Shown in pieces: positions 21,389-32,850 of a stretch of DNA of 64,000 bases; position 1 is the first letter of the stretch, and each line of letters starts with the position of its first letter. A model generated the notes under the pieces. It searched no databases. It was not told the DNA's origin and saw only the letters and a list, made by a program, of their open reading frames with translations. The translations under genes were made by a program, and so were the position numbers. The stretch comes from Pegoplata infirma (taxonomy: Eukaryota > Arthropoda > Insecta > Diptera > Anthomyiidae), in the NCBI GenBank assembly GCA_963921195.1, contig OY992536.1:326447038-326511037 (forward strand), given 5' to 3'.

Positions 21389-22425
21389 CTGATTGAGGAT
21401 ACTCTTCACAGAAAAGAGTATGTTTTGGCATCATTTTTGGACGTGGAAGGTGCGTTCAACAATGTCAAAATATTATCTATTCTTAATGCCCTACAGAATA
21501 CAGGCACGAACACACAGATTACTTTATGGACGGGCAAAATGCTGAAAAGAAGGCAATTAACTCGAAGATAGGTGATGGTGAGGCGAGGAAAATAGTTACA
21601 AGGGGCACTCCACAAGGAGGAGTCATCTCTCCTCTTCTGTGGAATCTTGTAATAAATGAAATCCTCTAGTCACTCAACGAAATGGGTATCAAGGTGGTTG
21701 CCTACGCTGATGACGCTGTGATCCTAATAAAAGGTTTTTACCAACACTCAAGATACTCTTAACGTGGGCAATGAAAAACGGTCTGGGAGTCAATCCCGTC
21801 AAACCCGAACTCGTCTTGTTCACAAAAAGGACTAAGATAGACTGGTTTGTTCTTCCCAAACTAGATGGAAACACCCTAGAACTATCTAATGAGGCGAAAT
21901 ACCTGGGTGTGATCCTGGACTCAAAACTTTCTTGGAAAAGAAACACAGAGGAAAGGATGAAAAAGTCGTTATGTGCTTTTTACATCGGCAGAAGAACTTT
22001 CGGGAGAAGGTGGGGTCTAAAACCGTATATTATTCACTGGATGTATGGTGCGATAATTAGACCAATACTTACCTATGGTGCCCTTGTGTGGTGGAAAGCT
22101 GTGGATAAGAAATCATATCTCTGCAATCTACAGATGGTACAATGACTGGCGTGTGTGAGTATTACTGGTGCTGTTAGGTCTGGCCGGTCTGGAAGTGATA
22201 CTAAATATTCAGCCCGTGGATATTTACGTCAAGAGCACAGCAGCAAAATCGGCTCTCAGGTTAAGAGAGTCGCAAATGCTAAAGAAACGCTCTTGGGGAC
22301 ACTCGACTATTTTAAGTACGGTGGGCAGGACGGAACTGGAACAGAGAACCGACTATATCTCACCACAGATGAACTTTGACAGAACCTTCGAAGTCCAAAT
22401 ACCGACTAGGGACGAATGGGCGTAA
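21389..22425 (+). pseudogene. LINE reverse transcriptase remnant
   Basis: The domain would copy element RNA into DNA at a nicked target. Visible motifs: LDVEGAFNNV (21437-21466, palm motif A with its aspartate), RGTPQGGVISPLLWN (21601-21645, motif B) and AYADDAVIL (about 21700-21726, motif C with the catalytic YADD). The frame shifts near 21550, again near 21755, and once more between about 22140 and 22185. An in-frame TAG lies at 21667-21669 and a TGA at 22143-22145. The thumb-like segment (KYLGVILDSKLSW, 21897-21935) and the connection region (EVILNIQPVDIYVKSTAAK, about 22195-22250) are recognisable. Catalytic aspartates are conserved but the gene is broken. Residue assignments are by eye. 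Confidence 0.85.
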
Positions 22426-22461
22426 AACTCTGTTATTACAGAGAATGCGATCTCAACCTTT

Positions 22462-23291
22462 ATGGACGAATCAAAGATGGAGATGGGTACGGGTTCGGGA
22501 GTTTTCTCTGAATGCCTCGAAATCGGGGTCTCATTTAGACTTCCGGATAAGTGTAGTGTTTTCCAGGCTGAGGTGCTTGCAATTTATAAAGCCGTGCAGA
22601 TGATTATGACAAGGGACCCTCGCCCTTGCGTCATTAACATTTTCGTGAATAGTCTCGCAGCTCTGAAGGCCTTAGAGTCAAATACTGTAAAATCGGGAAT
22701 AGTTAGGAATTGTATACAATCTCTTCGTCGAATCAGTCAGCACACAATCAAGCTAATCTGGGTCCCAGGCCATAGTGGGGTCGCTGGTAACGACTTGGCT
22801 GATGAATGTGCGAGGAATGGCTCTGAATCGGTGGGGGAACGTGTAGAACCTGACGTCTCGGTTCCTATAGTGGAATTGATGAACAAAATTGATAGGATAT
22901 CTGAAAATGGGATGAGGGATAGGTGGATATCACTGACTACGTGCAGGATATCTAGAACCCTGTGACCACTACCGAATCCTAAGAGGACAAAAAGTCTTCT
23001 TACTTTTGGCAAACGGACGGTTATCCTATTAGTAGGAGTACTTACAGGACACTGTATAATTGGCCAAATGGCCGTGCGTATGGGAAGTTCTGATAGGGAC
23101 TATTGTAGAAGTTGTGGGGAAGTGGAGAAGAGGAGTGAGTGAAGCACTTGCTATGCGAATGTCCGGGCCTAATGAGGAGCCGCCTTAAGCATTTAGGGCA
23201 AAGATTTTTCGATGACCTGGATTGCCTAAGCGGTGTCTCATTGACGTCTCTAGCGGAATGCCTCAGGGAAACGGGGTGGTTTAAAAAGTAG
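22462..23291 (+). pseudogene. LINE RNase H domain and C-terminal zinc finger remnant
   Basis: RNase H would remove the RNA strand from RNA:DNA hybrids. Visible are a first catalytic region MDESKMEMGTGSGVFSE (22462 on), the FQAEVLAIYKAV helix with its glutamate (about 22561), FVNSLAALKAL where many homologues have an aspartate (here N, likely inactivating), and WVPGHSGVAGNDLADE (about 22759-22806). An in-frame TGA at 22963-22965 is followed in the same frame by VGVLTGHCIIG and CRSCGEVE. After a TGA at 23140-23142, a shift gives HLLCECPGL (from 23145) and a tail ending RETGWFKK at TAG 23289-23291. The CRSC...H...C pattern fits the terminal zinc finger of such ORF2 proteins. Confidence 0.85.
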
Positions 23292-23400
23292 AACTTTGTA
23301 TCAGAGGGGGAGTGGAGAAATCTGATTAGGGAATCACAATGGGCCTTATGGCCTCCGAGTGAATTCGCCAAATGGCGAGCGCCCATACAACCTAACGTAT

Positions 23401-23607
23401 TTCATCTATTTTTTTTTTATCAAATTCGTTTTTTTTCATAAAATTTTTTAATAAATCAATTTTTTTCATCAACATGTTGTTTCATATTTTTTTTTATCAT
23501 CGAAATATTGGAAGAAAATAAAGAACAAATTATTTAAAAAAAACACTGGCCTCGAGCTCAAAAAATCTATATACTTAAATAAACTAAAGAATATGTGTAT
23601 TGGGTTT
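23401..23607. other. T-rich downstream of LINE
   Basis: Imperfect TTTTTTCAT/ATCAA tracts, possibly the decayed LINE tail or target DNA. CCTCGAGCTC at about 23550 is an orphan CTCGAGG-family word. Confidence 0.4.
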
Positions 23608-23790
23608 ATTTTAGCTCGAAGTCATATTATCATTTACTTATTAAAATTATGGTATTCTCATAGAACAATTTTCAAGAAAATAATTTTTCTTGTTCAAATT
23701 TATTTATGTTAGTAATTTTTGCTAGACTTATTCGACACGTGTTTCGGACTTTGTCAGATTCCATTGTCAAGATTATTTAGCAAATATAAA
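23608..23790 (+). repeat. CTCGAGG-family repeat fragment
   Basis: TTTATTTTAGCTCGAAGTCA, TGGTATTCTCATAGAACAAT and CGACACGTGTTTCGGACTTT follow the order of 14222-14380. Truncated at TTTAGCAAATATAAA. Confidence 0.7.
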
Positions 23791-23893
23791 TTATATGTTA
23801 GCACATTTTGGGTTGTTATATCCAACACTAAAAAAGTGCTCTAATTTCAAAAAAAGGTACTTTGCTAGTGCTGTATTTTTTGTATCGCTGGCA

Positions 23894-24310
23894 CACAGAA
23901 AAAAATTGAAATGAATTTCAATTACGAAATTCGTTGATTCAATTAAAAAATTAATTAAATTCGGACCTATCACGAAAATGCGCATATTAATTAAAAAAAA
24001 TTTTAGTAAGTAATTGAAATTATTTCAATTAAACTTTTAATAACTTTTTAAAAAAAGTTTATTGAAAATAATTTAATAATTTAATTAAAATTTTAATTAA
24101 ATGAATTAAAGATTTTATTGAATATGAAGCTAAAATTCAATTAAAATTGTAATTGAATAAATTACACGGATAATTGAAAACGAAAATAAAAATTAATTAA
24201 AATTTTAATTGATTGAATTAATTTTTTTAATTAAAATAAACCCAAAAATCAATTAAACTTTTAATTAAATAAATTAAAATATTTAATAAAAACAAAAATA
24301 TTTTTGTTAT
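23894..24310. mobile_element. AATTGA/AATTAAA-filled element, left part
   Basis: The tip CACAGAAAAAAATTGAAATG is followed by dozens of overlapping AATTAAAA, AATTGAA and TTTAATTG words. Similar blocks at 26210-26328 and 27190-27312 end in TTTTTTCTG and TTTTCTGTG. The last block may be the right end of the same element (CA flank on each side, 23892-23893 and 27313-27314), with everything between inserted later. That joining is an inference. Confidence 0.5.
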
Positions 24311-24469
24311 ATTTTTCAATATTTTTTTATTACATTAAAATTTAAATGACATCAAACCTGACAACTGCTCAATTTTTCACACACTTGTATGTAGCCAAGA
24401 AGGAAAGTAGTTTGCCAACGCCACAAATTTCACCAGATTGCACTAAAAAAATTGGTGTCAGTAAATATA

Positions 24470-25067
24470 CACACAAAAAAATATGGAGGAAACAAATTTG
24501 AGTAATCACTTGTTTAATTTTTTAAAAAAAATTTGAGTAATTTTTTAATTGACGCAATTAAAAATTTACTCAAAAATTGAAAATAAAATTTGAGTAAATA
24601 ATTTAATACAAATTTAATATTTTTTTTTATTTATTTTTTTTCTCTTGGTGTTTTGAATTCTCATTTAGTTTATTGTTTTTTGTATATGTATATGAAAGTT
24701 TGAAATCATCTTTATAAAATTTTACTTTGTCTTGAAGACATAAGTATATTTGGTAAAGTTTGTAAAAGCAATTTTTTTGGAAAAAAAATTAGAAACTTTT
24801 TAAACTTTTTAAAAAAATAATTTGATACATTTTGAGTAAATTTTTACTTGACACAATTAAAAAGTTACTTAAAAATATTAAAAAATTTTAAGTAAAGATT
24901 TAATTGTGTGAATTAATAATTTACTCAAATTTTTTATTAAGCATTTAATAATTTTTTATTAAAAGTTTACTCAATACTATTAAATCGTTTACTGGTGGAA
25001 AATTGAGTAATTTTTTACTCAATAGTATTAAAAATTTACTCAAAATTTTTTTTTATTTTTTTCTGTG
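24470..25067. mobile_element. TA-flanked MITE, interior filled with TTTGAGTAA motif
   Basis: TA at 24468-24469 and 25068-25069. The tips are CACACAAAAAAATATGG and ATTTTTTTCTGTG. The interior carries well over ten copies of TTGAGTAA or TTACTCAA in both orientations (for example AATTTGAGTAATTTTTTAAT). No coding capacity. Confidence 0.75.
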
Positions 25068-25310
25068 TATTTTCTAGAAAGTAAAAAAAAATAGATTTTT
25101 ATTAGTTTTTATTAATTTTTCTAATGGCCGAGACGAGTAGTAGTTTACCAAACCTAAATTTTTTATGGCATTTTTTTTTAAATTGTATACAAATGATCAC
25201 AATCAACTTTAAAAATGTACACTTTTTTACACTGTTTTATGAATTTAAGCTAATTTGTTTTAAATCAATAAACAAAAATCAAAAAATACAAATTTAATTG
25301 CTTTACTTAC

Positions 25311-25398
25311 TTTTTTATAGTCTTGGAACTCCCAAAAATATCCGCCTTTGACCCTTTTAGGTACTGTTTGATGTTTTCTTGAAATTTCCGTCTTTCTG
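25311..25398 (-). other. Candidate spliced exon on the minus strand
   Basis: Read on the minus strand, a polypyrimidine tract TTTTTTTTTTCTTTATTTTAG precedes 25398 and AAAAAA|GTAAGTAAAG follows 25311. Two of the three frames through the 88-nt interval are open. A second good donor (TTAAA|GTAAGTATAG) lies at 25466-25461, next to the MITE at 25521. A further open stretch after an AG (ttttttag at about 24445), ending near an AATAAA, suggests a small decayed or non-coding transcript broken up by MITEs. No domain recognised. Confidence 0.25.
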
Positions 25399-25520
25399 CT
25401 AAAATAAAGAAAAAAAAAATACAAATTATATACAGATTTTAAATAATTTTTTTTTTCTATACTTACTTTAATTATTCCACAACAATTGCTTCAGTACAGT
25501 TGCTTCAGTAACAAGTGTTA

Positions 25521-26007
25521 CACAGAAAAAATTTGAAACGAATTTCAATCAACAAAAACGCGGATTCAATCAATTTTTTGATTGAAATTCCTCCAATTAA
25601 AAAAATTGTTATATCAATCATCAAATTGTAGGTGATTGATTGAAAATTTTTTCAATCAAACATTTTTTCGATTTTGATCAAAAATTTGATCAATTTTTTA
25701 TTTAAAGTCAATCAAAATATTGATTGATTTAACAAATCAATTGTAAGCTTATGTCAAAATTATCAAAAAAATTAATCTTTTTTGCTTTCTAATATGTTGC
25801 CATCAATAAAAAAAAGTAAAGATCGATTATTTTGTATATTTTTGAATTAATCTATTCAAAAAAATTAAAGCGAAAAAAAAATCTGGTATATTAATAATTT
25901 GTAACAAAAAATAACAAAAATTTTTAATCAAAACATTGATTGACTCATTTCAATTTTGTTGATCAATACATTTAATTGAAAATTTTTAGCCAATAATTTT
26001 TTGTGTG
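25521..26007. mobile_element. TA-flanked MITE, AATCAAT/GATTGA motif, copy 1
   Basis: TA at 25519-25520 and 26008-26009. The tips are CACAGAAAAAATTTG and AATTTTTTGTGTG. The interior shows repeated AATCAAT, GATTGAAA and TTGATCAA words. An inverted copy lies at 36951-37381 and shares AAAAACGCGGATTCAATC in inverse orientation. Confidence 0.8.
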
Positions 26008-26009
26008 TA

Positions 26010-26366
26010 TTGCAATTTTTTTATTTTCTTTAAAACACCAGTGATGTTATAACGGGAATAAGAAGCACATACACAAAACAACAACAACATTTCTTTGGCA
26101 AATATTTTAATGTGAAGAGAAAAAACACAAAAAGAGCGTAAATATGTTTGGCACAGCAAACTGACATGCAAAGAAATAAGAGGGTTGTTTTTTGCAATGT
26201 TTTAAAAAAGAGCAAAAGAATCAATTAAAAAAATAATTGAATCAATTAAAATATTTAATTGAATATCAATTTAAAGTGAATTAAATTTGAATTAAAAAAT
26301 AAAATTGGATATTTTTTCTGTATATAAACGTAAATAACTTTATCCGAAACGACCACTCGCTTCAAA
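26010..26366. other. Spacer with AATTGA block
   Basis: 26010-26209 is not repetitive within the window; its complement contains CATGTCAGTTTGCTG, which includes an initiator-like TCAGTT. 26210-26328 is an AATTGA-rich block ending TTTTTTCTG. No gene is established. Confidence 0.3.
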
Positions 26367-27019
26367 GAAAACAAGTAAAAAAGTTAAATTCGGCCTTGCC
26401 GAATGTAGTGATACCCTCCACAATTTCAAAAAGATTATTGCAAAAAACTTTATTTAAAATGAAATTACTTTAAAAAAAAAAAAAAAAATTTTTTTGAAAA
26501 AAAAAATTTCCGCGAAAAAAAAATCCGCGATTTTTTTCTTCTTTTGTCAAAAAATATGTTCGTACCTGTTTAAATACCATTTGGTGTTCAATTATGTTCA
26601 CATATGTCAACCAGAAGCCGAATTAAAGCATTTTGTATTTTTAGGTTATGTTGAATGTACTGAAATTTTTGAGGTGTGCTTACATTTTCGTTCATAACTT
26701 TTGAACCGCTGAACCGATATCGCTCAAATGCAATACCAAACTTCTCGGGAGAACTTCCAATAAATATGTTAAGTTTCAGTCATCTCTGTGCAATATTTTG
26801 ACCGCGACAGCATTTTCCACAGACAGACAGACAGACAGACAGACGGACAGACGGACAGACGGACAGACGGACAGACGGACATCGCTAGAATGTCTTAAAA
26901 TCGATCGGGCATCATGAATATATATACTTTATGGGGTACCAGATCGATATTTCGATGAGTTACAAACGGAATGACAAACTTATATATACCCTCTATCACT
27001 AAGTGGAGGGTATAAAAAT
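26367..27019 (-). mobile_element. mini-me/DINE-1-like element, minus orientation
   Basis: The left edge AAGTTAAATTCGGCCTTGCC and GATACCCTCCAC correspond to the 3' end of the 10-kb copy. A tetranucleotide array of CAGA/GACG type (26818-26882) is the complement of (GTCY)n. The right edge TATACCCTCTATCACTAAGT...GGAGGGTATA is the 5' hairpin. The interior retains TTCATAACTTTTGAACCGCT. Confidence 0.8.
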
Positions 27020-28673
27020 AAAACTGAAAGTTGTTGTGTAGAATTTCGTATGTATTCATTTGAACCACCAAAGTACAATACAATAACACTAAAGGTTTTC
27101 TTTTTGTTGGTTTTTGCATTTTTTTATGCGTTGACTACTAATACCAATGCATACAAAACCTGTTTTGTTTGTTTTATTTGTTTTGTTTTCAGTAAAGTTA
27201 TGAATTCAATTAAAACATTAATTGAATCAATTAAAATGTTTAATTAAAGTTAAATTTAAAATCAAAACCATTTTTAATTGAAAAAATAAGTTCGATATTA
27301 TTTTCTGTGCAGTTTCTGGCTAAACGTAATTTTTTTTTAGTTTTTGGATTACATAGTCAAACTTAGGTGATGTCCGGCGTCACTTTTAAAATTAGACATC
27401 AGCCTAATAACATTATGATCTTGAAACAAATTTTTATTTATTTGAAAATTTAAAAATAATTTAAAGCTAAATATTTAAATCCATACTTATTTGGCCGACC
27501 AATGTTTATCTCAACATTATTTTTTTTTCGTCAAAAATCATGTGTCATACAGGCAAAATTAATTTCTAAATATTCCACGCGTGATATGAATTTTAATAAT
27601 ATTTTTTTATTTATATGAAAAAAGTAAGATTTTTAAAAGTATCAAAATAGCTAAAAAAAAATTCATAAAAACAAGCTACTGAACTCCATTAGTGCTATAA
27701 AGTCTTGTCATCTTTCCTCGTTTATATTTTTGATGTTATAATCTATAAAAAATATAAGTCAATTTATTTACATTTTAAGTACTACTTCCCAACCAAAATA
27801 TGACAATAAACAATTATTTTACACAAAAATGACGAACGGGGAAAATAAACAAAAAAACAGTAAATATTTTGACGTATTGCACTCATACCGTGTTAACAAA
27901 GGCTAAAATAATACTTTTGTCTAGGCTAAAATAATACTGCTACATATTACAAGATATAAAAAAATACGCCAAGAAAATGACAAAAAAATTTTCACGCATG
28001 GCTGAAGAGTTTGTTTATATTTCACCAAAAATACACTTACATTATGTTTATTTTGTATACCAAAAATAAATGAGGACGTTTATGCTAAATCCTGCTATCT
28101 CCCCTGCCTTTCATATTATTTGATAACATCAGATATCACAACAAGAATGACAAGAACAACAAACACCTTCTCAGCGGTAGTAAATCTGAATATCTGAATA
28201 ATTTATAATTATGATGACTCTTTAATATTTTTTCCTATTGTATACATATTGTAATTTTCGGTTTTTACTGTGCAGCTGCTGTGTATGCTACATTTTTATC
28301 ATTTATCTCCCTCTGCGTAATATGGCATTGACAAATATACCCATTCTTCATTTATATCTTGGACATTTAGGTTGATTTAACATGAATAAATATCTTGTCG
28401 AACACCTTCTTTTATGACTGCATTCAAATGAATCATTTCATGTCTGTTGTTGTGATTTATAAAGAATCAGATTTTATGGTTGGCCTTTTAGAACGCATTA
28501 ATACAACAAATATATTAAAAAAAGCATTACAGTAAATCATTAAAAAATTTGTTTTCCATTTAACACTCAAATGTTAATGTAAAAAAAATGTAAAATCATA
28601 AAAAGGGCATTACAGTTTAATTTTTTTAAATAGATTTTAACATGATAATATTTTACGCCACCTCATGTATATA
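27020..28673. other. Stretch without recognisable gene
   Basis: 27190-27312 is AATTGA-rich and ends TTTTCTGTG. From about 27400 to 28660 no repeats within the window were found; this may be unique DNA. A phrase AAATTAGACATCAGCCTAATAA (near 27395) recurs near 39285. No coding frame of note. Confidence 0.4.
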
Positions 28674-29533
28674 GGCTGACCAATTCGTACTGATTTGATC
28701 AGTACATGTACTGATTTTTTATCACGTGTACTGATCAAAAAACGTTGTACTGATTTGTACTGATTTATGTAATATGTACTGATTGTACTGATTTTTGAAG
28801 ATTTCAACATAAAAAATAATTTTATTCGAAAATTCTATACAAAAACTTGAGTTTGCATAAAATAAGTTTTCAAGGTAGTTTTTTTATAACTTAAATCTGA
28901 CAATAAGATAATTTATAAATAATTCTAAAGAGCTTAGAGTTCGAAAATCAAGAGGTTCCTTACGCAAAAATGTATCTGAGCGTGACGTTATTTCGATCTT
29001 CATAAATTTATATGAAAAGGCGCACAGTATCTCTGAGGTTTACTCAAACGAAAAGTTCGAGGGATGATGGAATTTTTATATTTTTTAAGAATGATAATGT
29101 AATTGGATGAATAAAATGATTCTTAGATGTTCGATGAGGTAATGTCATTCGAATTTATTGGAAAAAGCGCTCAGAACATAAGGTATGTTTAGAAGAGTTA
29201 TTAAAATCCTCAGAATCTGTGGACTATTTATTTACAAAACCTGTGGGTTTTTGTTATATTTTCTGCACCGAAACGATCAAAACATTTAAATGAAGTTGTT
29301 TCCGCAAAATAACGACACAGTTAATCACAGTTGTTTTTACTGAATACTAATTGACCCCAAGTTTGGTAGTTTAAGCGAAACTTTTTCAGTGTTGTAAAAA
29401 TCATCAATGTTTCTCAAAAATCATCAATGTTTCTCAAAAATCATCAAAAAACAGTTTTCAGAGAGTTATTTGTAGAAAAAAAACATAAAAACTTGTGCGT
29501 ACTGATTTGAGTTCAGAAAAAAATGGTCACCCC
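28674..29533 (+). mobile_element. GTACTGATT element, copy 1
   Basis: Starts GGCTGACCAATTCGTACTG after TA and ends ATGGTCACCCC. The first 120 bp carry seven or more GTACTGATTT or inverse AAATCAGTAC motifs, including the palindrome TGATCAGTACATGTACTGA. The rest shares CTGTGGGTTTTTGTTATATT, AACGATCAAAACAT and ACTAATTGACCCCAAGTTTG with copy 2. No transposase recognised. Confidence 0.8.
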
Positions 29534-29542
29534 ATATATGTA

Positions 29543-30433
29543 GGCTGACCATTCGTACTGATTTGATCAGTACATGTACTGATTTTTGATCACGTGCACT
29601 GATCAAAAAACGTTGTACTGATTTGTACTGATTTTTTGAAATATGTACTGATTGTACTGATTTTAGAACATTTTAACATAAAAAATAATTTTATTCGAAA
29701 ATTTTATACAAAAACTAGAATTTCCATAAAATAAATCGTGAGAGTAGTTTTGAATAAATAAAGTCTGACAATGATGTAATTTATAATGAATTATTTGTAG
29801 GGAGATTAGAATTCGGGAATCAAGAGGTTGCTAAACGCAAAAATGCATCGGAGATTATTTGGATCTTCATAAATTTGTATGATAAGGCGCACAGAATCTT
29901 TGAGGAAAATTCTCGGGAGGATGGAAAGATTTTAGAAAGATAATGTAATTGCATGAATTCAAATGATTCTGAGATGTTCTATGAGCTAATGTCATCATAA
30001 TTTATTGGAAAAAGCACTTAGAACATCTGATATATTTAAAAAACATGTGCATATTAGCTGTGAAATTTTCTAAAAGGCAAATTTACCAAAATTTAAGGAA
30101 AAAAGTCCAAATCTGGGAAATTTTTCTTCTCAAACCCTGTGGGGTTTTGTTATATTTTCTGCACTGAAACGATCAAAACATACAAATGAAGTTGTTTGAA
30201 GTCAACTAAATTTTCTGCAAAATAACGACAACCGTTTATAACAGTTGTTTGTTAACAGTTGTTTTTACTGAAATACTAATTGACCCCAAGTTTGTTAGCT
30301 TAATTGAAATTTTTCGAGTGTTGAAGGAATCATAAGTGTTCCCATAGAAAAGAGTTTTTAGAGAGTAATTTCTAGAAAAAATAACATAAAAACTTTGGCG
30401 TTCTGATTTGAGTTCAGAAAAAAATGGTCACCC
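29543..30433 (+). mobile_element. GTACTGATT element, copy 2
   Basis: TA at 29541-29542 and 30434-30435. The tips GGCTGACCATTCG and TGGTCACCC form a short imperfect inverted repeat. It lies only about 9 bp downstream of copy 1 in the same orientation, so the pair resembles a tandem insertion. Internal divergence from copy 1 is moderate. Confidence 0.85.
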
Positions 30434-30435
30434 TA

Positions 30436-31084
30436 CATATATGTACAAAATGCCGGAGTTTTGTACTTTTGCCCAAAATTTAAAATTATGATAATGTTTT
30501 TCTGAATATAAGGGTATTCTTGCCAAAGCTGTTTTTTTTTAACATAAAAACATTTTCTTAGGCTGGTGTCAAATTTTAAAATTTAATTTAAATTTTTATA
30601 AACTAACAACTAAAAAAAAGAAAATAGCCATTTTTGTTTTCATTTTCTCAAAACTAAAAAGGTTTGCAACTTGGATAATAATAAACTTAAGGGTGGATCT
30701 AGAAATGATTTTTTGTGAATTTCACCTCCGCGCTATGTGGAATTGGTAAAAATAGATGCCAAAACGATGTGGTTAAAATTTCAAAAAATTTGTCTGTCCA
30801 GTGCTGAAGTTTCGAGCCAAAGAGCATTGATTAAAAAATTTTTAAAAATTTTAAATTAGATCAGATCTACACCATTTTAAATTTTATGTGGTCTTTTGAA
30901 TCACTTCTGTTTAGATTTTAAATATCATTTTTATAGGATATCGCTAACCTCCAAAAACCAGAGATGGGAAAAATTTGCTAGAAATAAAACAGTTACAGCT
31001 TGTTAAACAAAATAAAAATGTAGAATTAACTCTTAAAAACCTTAATCAGCGAATGCTCTTTTCTCATAACCATTATTCGAAATC
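30436..31084. other. Stretch without gene
   Basis: Begins with a phrase TTTGTACTTTTGCCCAAAAT related to 11840 and 37397 (mini-me-associated). The rest is unassigned. Confidence 0.35.
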
Positions 31085-31400
31085 GGCTGCTACAATACAG
31101 CGAAAACGGGTGGACCGATTTTGGATCTGTTTTTTTGTAGTTTGTAGAGGATTAAAAACTCTAGTCCCTGACGTAGAGCTTTTTCAACTTTTTTATTTTA
31201 TACATTTTTTATAACCAAAGAAAATCGATTTTTTTAGGTATTTTTCCATTTTTTGAGTTTAACGTTTTTTACAAAAGTCCAAAATTTAAAAATCCGGCTA
31301 CTTTAGGAACTAGATTTTTTAATCCTCTACAAAATAAAATTAACAGAACTAAAATCGGTTCACCCGGTTTTGCTGTATCATTGCTGTATCATGGCCTTTT
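31085..31400. repeat. Foldback repeat with about 80-bp arms
   Basis: CAATACAGCGAAAACGGGTG...GTAGAGGATTAAAAA on the left is inverted as TTTTTTAATCCTCTACAAAA...CACCCGGTTTTGCTGTATCA on the right. Pairing may extend weakly outward (ataaccatta against gataaccatgg). The open frame at 30975-31214 spans it and is not credible. Confidence 0.7.
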
Positions 31401-31594
31401 AAAAAAATACCCCATAATAAAATGATAACCATGGCAACCCTGGTAGTGCAAAAGTCCACATATATATTTTTTTAAATACTACAATGATGTATCTTTCCAA
31501 TACAAAAAAGAAAATTTCAATCACACTTTTACATATTTGTTTATAGCTGTTCAAATATTTTTATTTCATAAGAGTTCTAAAGGTATAACCCCCC

Positions 31595-32850
31595 TTAACT
31601 AAATTTTGAGAAAATATGGTAATGATTTGGCTCCAAAGATTTTTTTGATTCGTTGTAGTTCATATTTTTCTTAGAAATAGGAAAAACAATTTTAACTAGA
31701 AAATAGAAAATTCTGAGAAGTTTTAATTAAATTTTAAGAAGTTTTTACAAAATTTTTTAATTAAATTCTAAGAAAATGTATATAAATATTTAACTCAATT
31801 GTAAGAAGTTTTAACTAAATTCTAAGAAGTGGTTAACTAAATTCTAAGAAGTTGTTAATTTAATTCTAAGAAGTTGTTAACTAAATTCTAAAAAATAAAT
31901 ATGAGTTTTTACCTAATTTGTAAGAGTTTTATTTTAACTCAATTCTAAGAAGTTTGGGATCGGGCCCCATGGCTCCAGAGCCCTTGTGTCCAGACCTCAT
32001 TGGGTTCGGACCCGATGGATTCTTAAGGGTCGCCATAGATTTTGATCCAAAATTTTAGTCCGTTTTGCTCTACCTGGCTTAGTTTTTGCGATACGGAAAT
32101 TCGGGGTCTAAAGGATCTTAAGATTTGCCATTTTGAAATTTTTAACTAAATTCTAAGAAATTTTAATTAATTTTTAAGAAGTTTTAACTAAATTCTACAA
32201 ATTTACCTAAATACCAAGATTTTTTAACCAAATTCTAAGAATTTTTAACCAAATTCTAAGAAGTATTAACTAAATTCTAAAAAGTTTTTACAAAATTCTA
32301 AGAAGTTTTTCACTAAATTCTAAGAAAACAAATATGAGTTTTTAACTAAATTCTAAGAAATGTTTATCATAATTCAAAGAAGTTTAAACTAAATTCTAAG
32401 AAGTTTTAACTAAATCCTAATAAGTTTTTAACTAATTTCTAAAAAGATAAATTTGAATTTTTAACTAAGTTCTAAGAAGTTTAAACTAAATTCTAAGAAG
32501 TTTTTACTAAATCCAAGTTTTCAACTTAATTCTAAGAAGTCCGCTTCCTCAATTCTAAGAAGTGAAATACAGTTAAGTTATTTGTAGTAAATTTTAACTA
32601 AACTTGAACTAAATTTTGTGTAAACATATATTTAAGAAATCTGTCTTAAAAATAAATATATGTTTCCTAGATTAAAGGAAAATTTCTTTGGCAGAAAGAA
32701 TTTTTTTCGTTATATTTATAAAGTCCATTTTAGGAAAACTATGAACTATTTATAAGTACATGAACTAAAATTTTTTCCTTATAGTTAGGAAAAATTTTTA
32801 TTTAAATTTTACTAAATTTTTGGAAAATTCATGAAAAATTAAATAATCTT
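31595..32850 (-). mobile_element. AACTAAATTCTAAGAAG-filled element, uninterrupted copy
   Basis: This is the inverse of 52282-55149 minus its nested palindrome. The interior consists of about 30 degenerate copies of TTTTAACTAAATTCTAAGAAG (21-24 bp). They are interrupted at 31960-32130 by a GC-richer module with GGGTTCGGACCCGATGG and TCCGTTTTGCTCTACCTGG. At 32657 it preserves the unoccupied TA site that carries the 1.84-kb palindrome in the other copy. The tips are decayed. Confidence 0.8.

Larger units (their letters stand above)
21383..23400 (+). mobile_element. 5'-truncated LINE (RNase H-bearing non-LTR retrotransposon)
   Basis: A distinctly more GC-balanced tract encodes, in order, reverse transcriptase, RNase H and a C-terminal zinc-finger motif, the ORF2 layout of RNase H-containing LINE clades such as I and LOA. 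ORF1, the endonuclease and the start of the RT are missing, as expected from 5' truncation during target-primed reverse transcription. At least four frameshifts and several in-frame stops show it is dead. Its last codon is about 23291, followed by about 100 bp of 3' sequence and then T-rich DNA. The exact clade cannot be fixed without alignment. Confidence 0.85.

Noticed and set aside
22737..23386. Reverse-strand frames of 91 and 114 residues
   Set aside because: They are antisense to the LINE RNase H and zinc-finger region, where the plus strand carries clear motifs.
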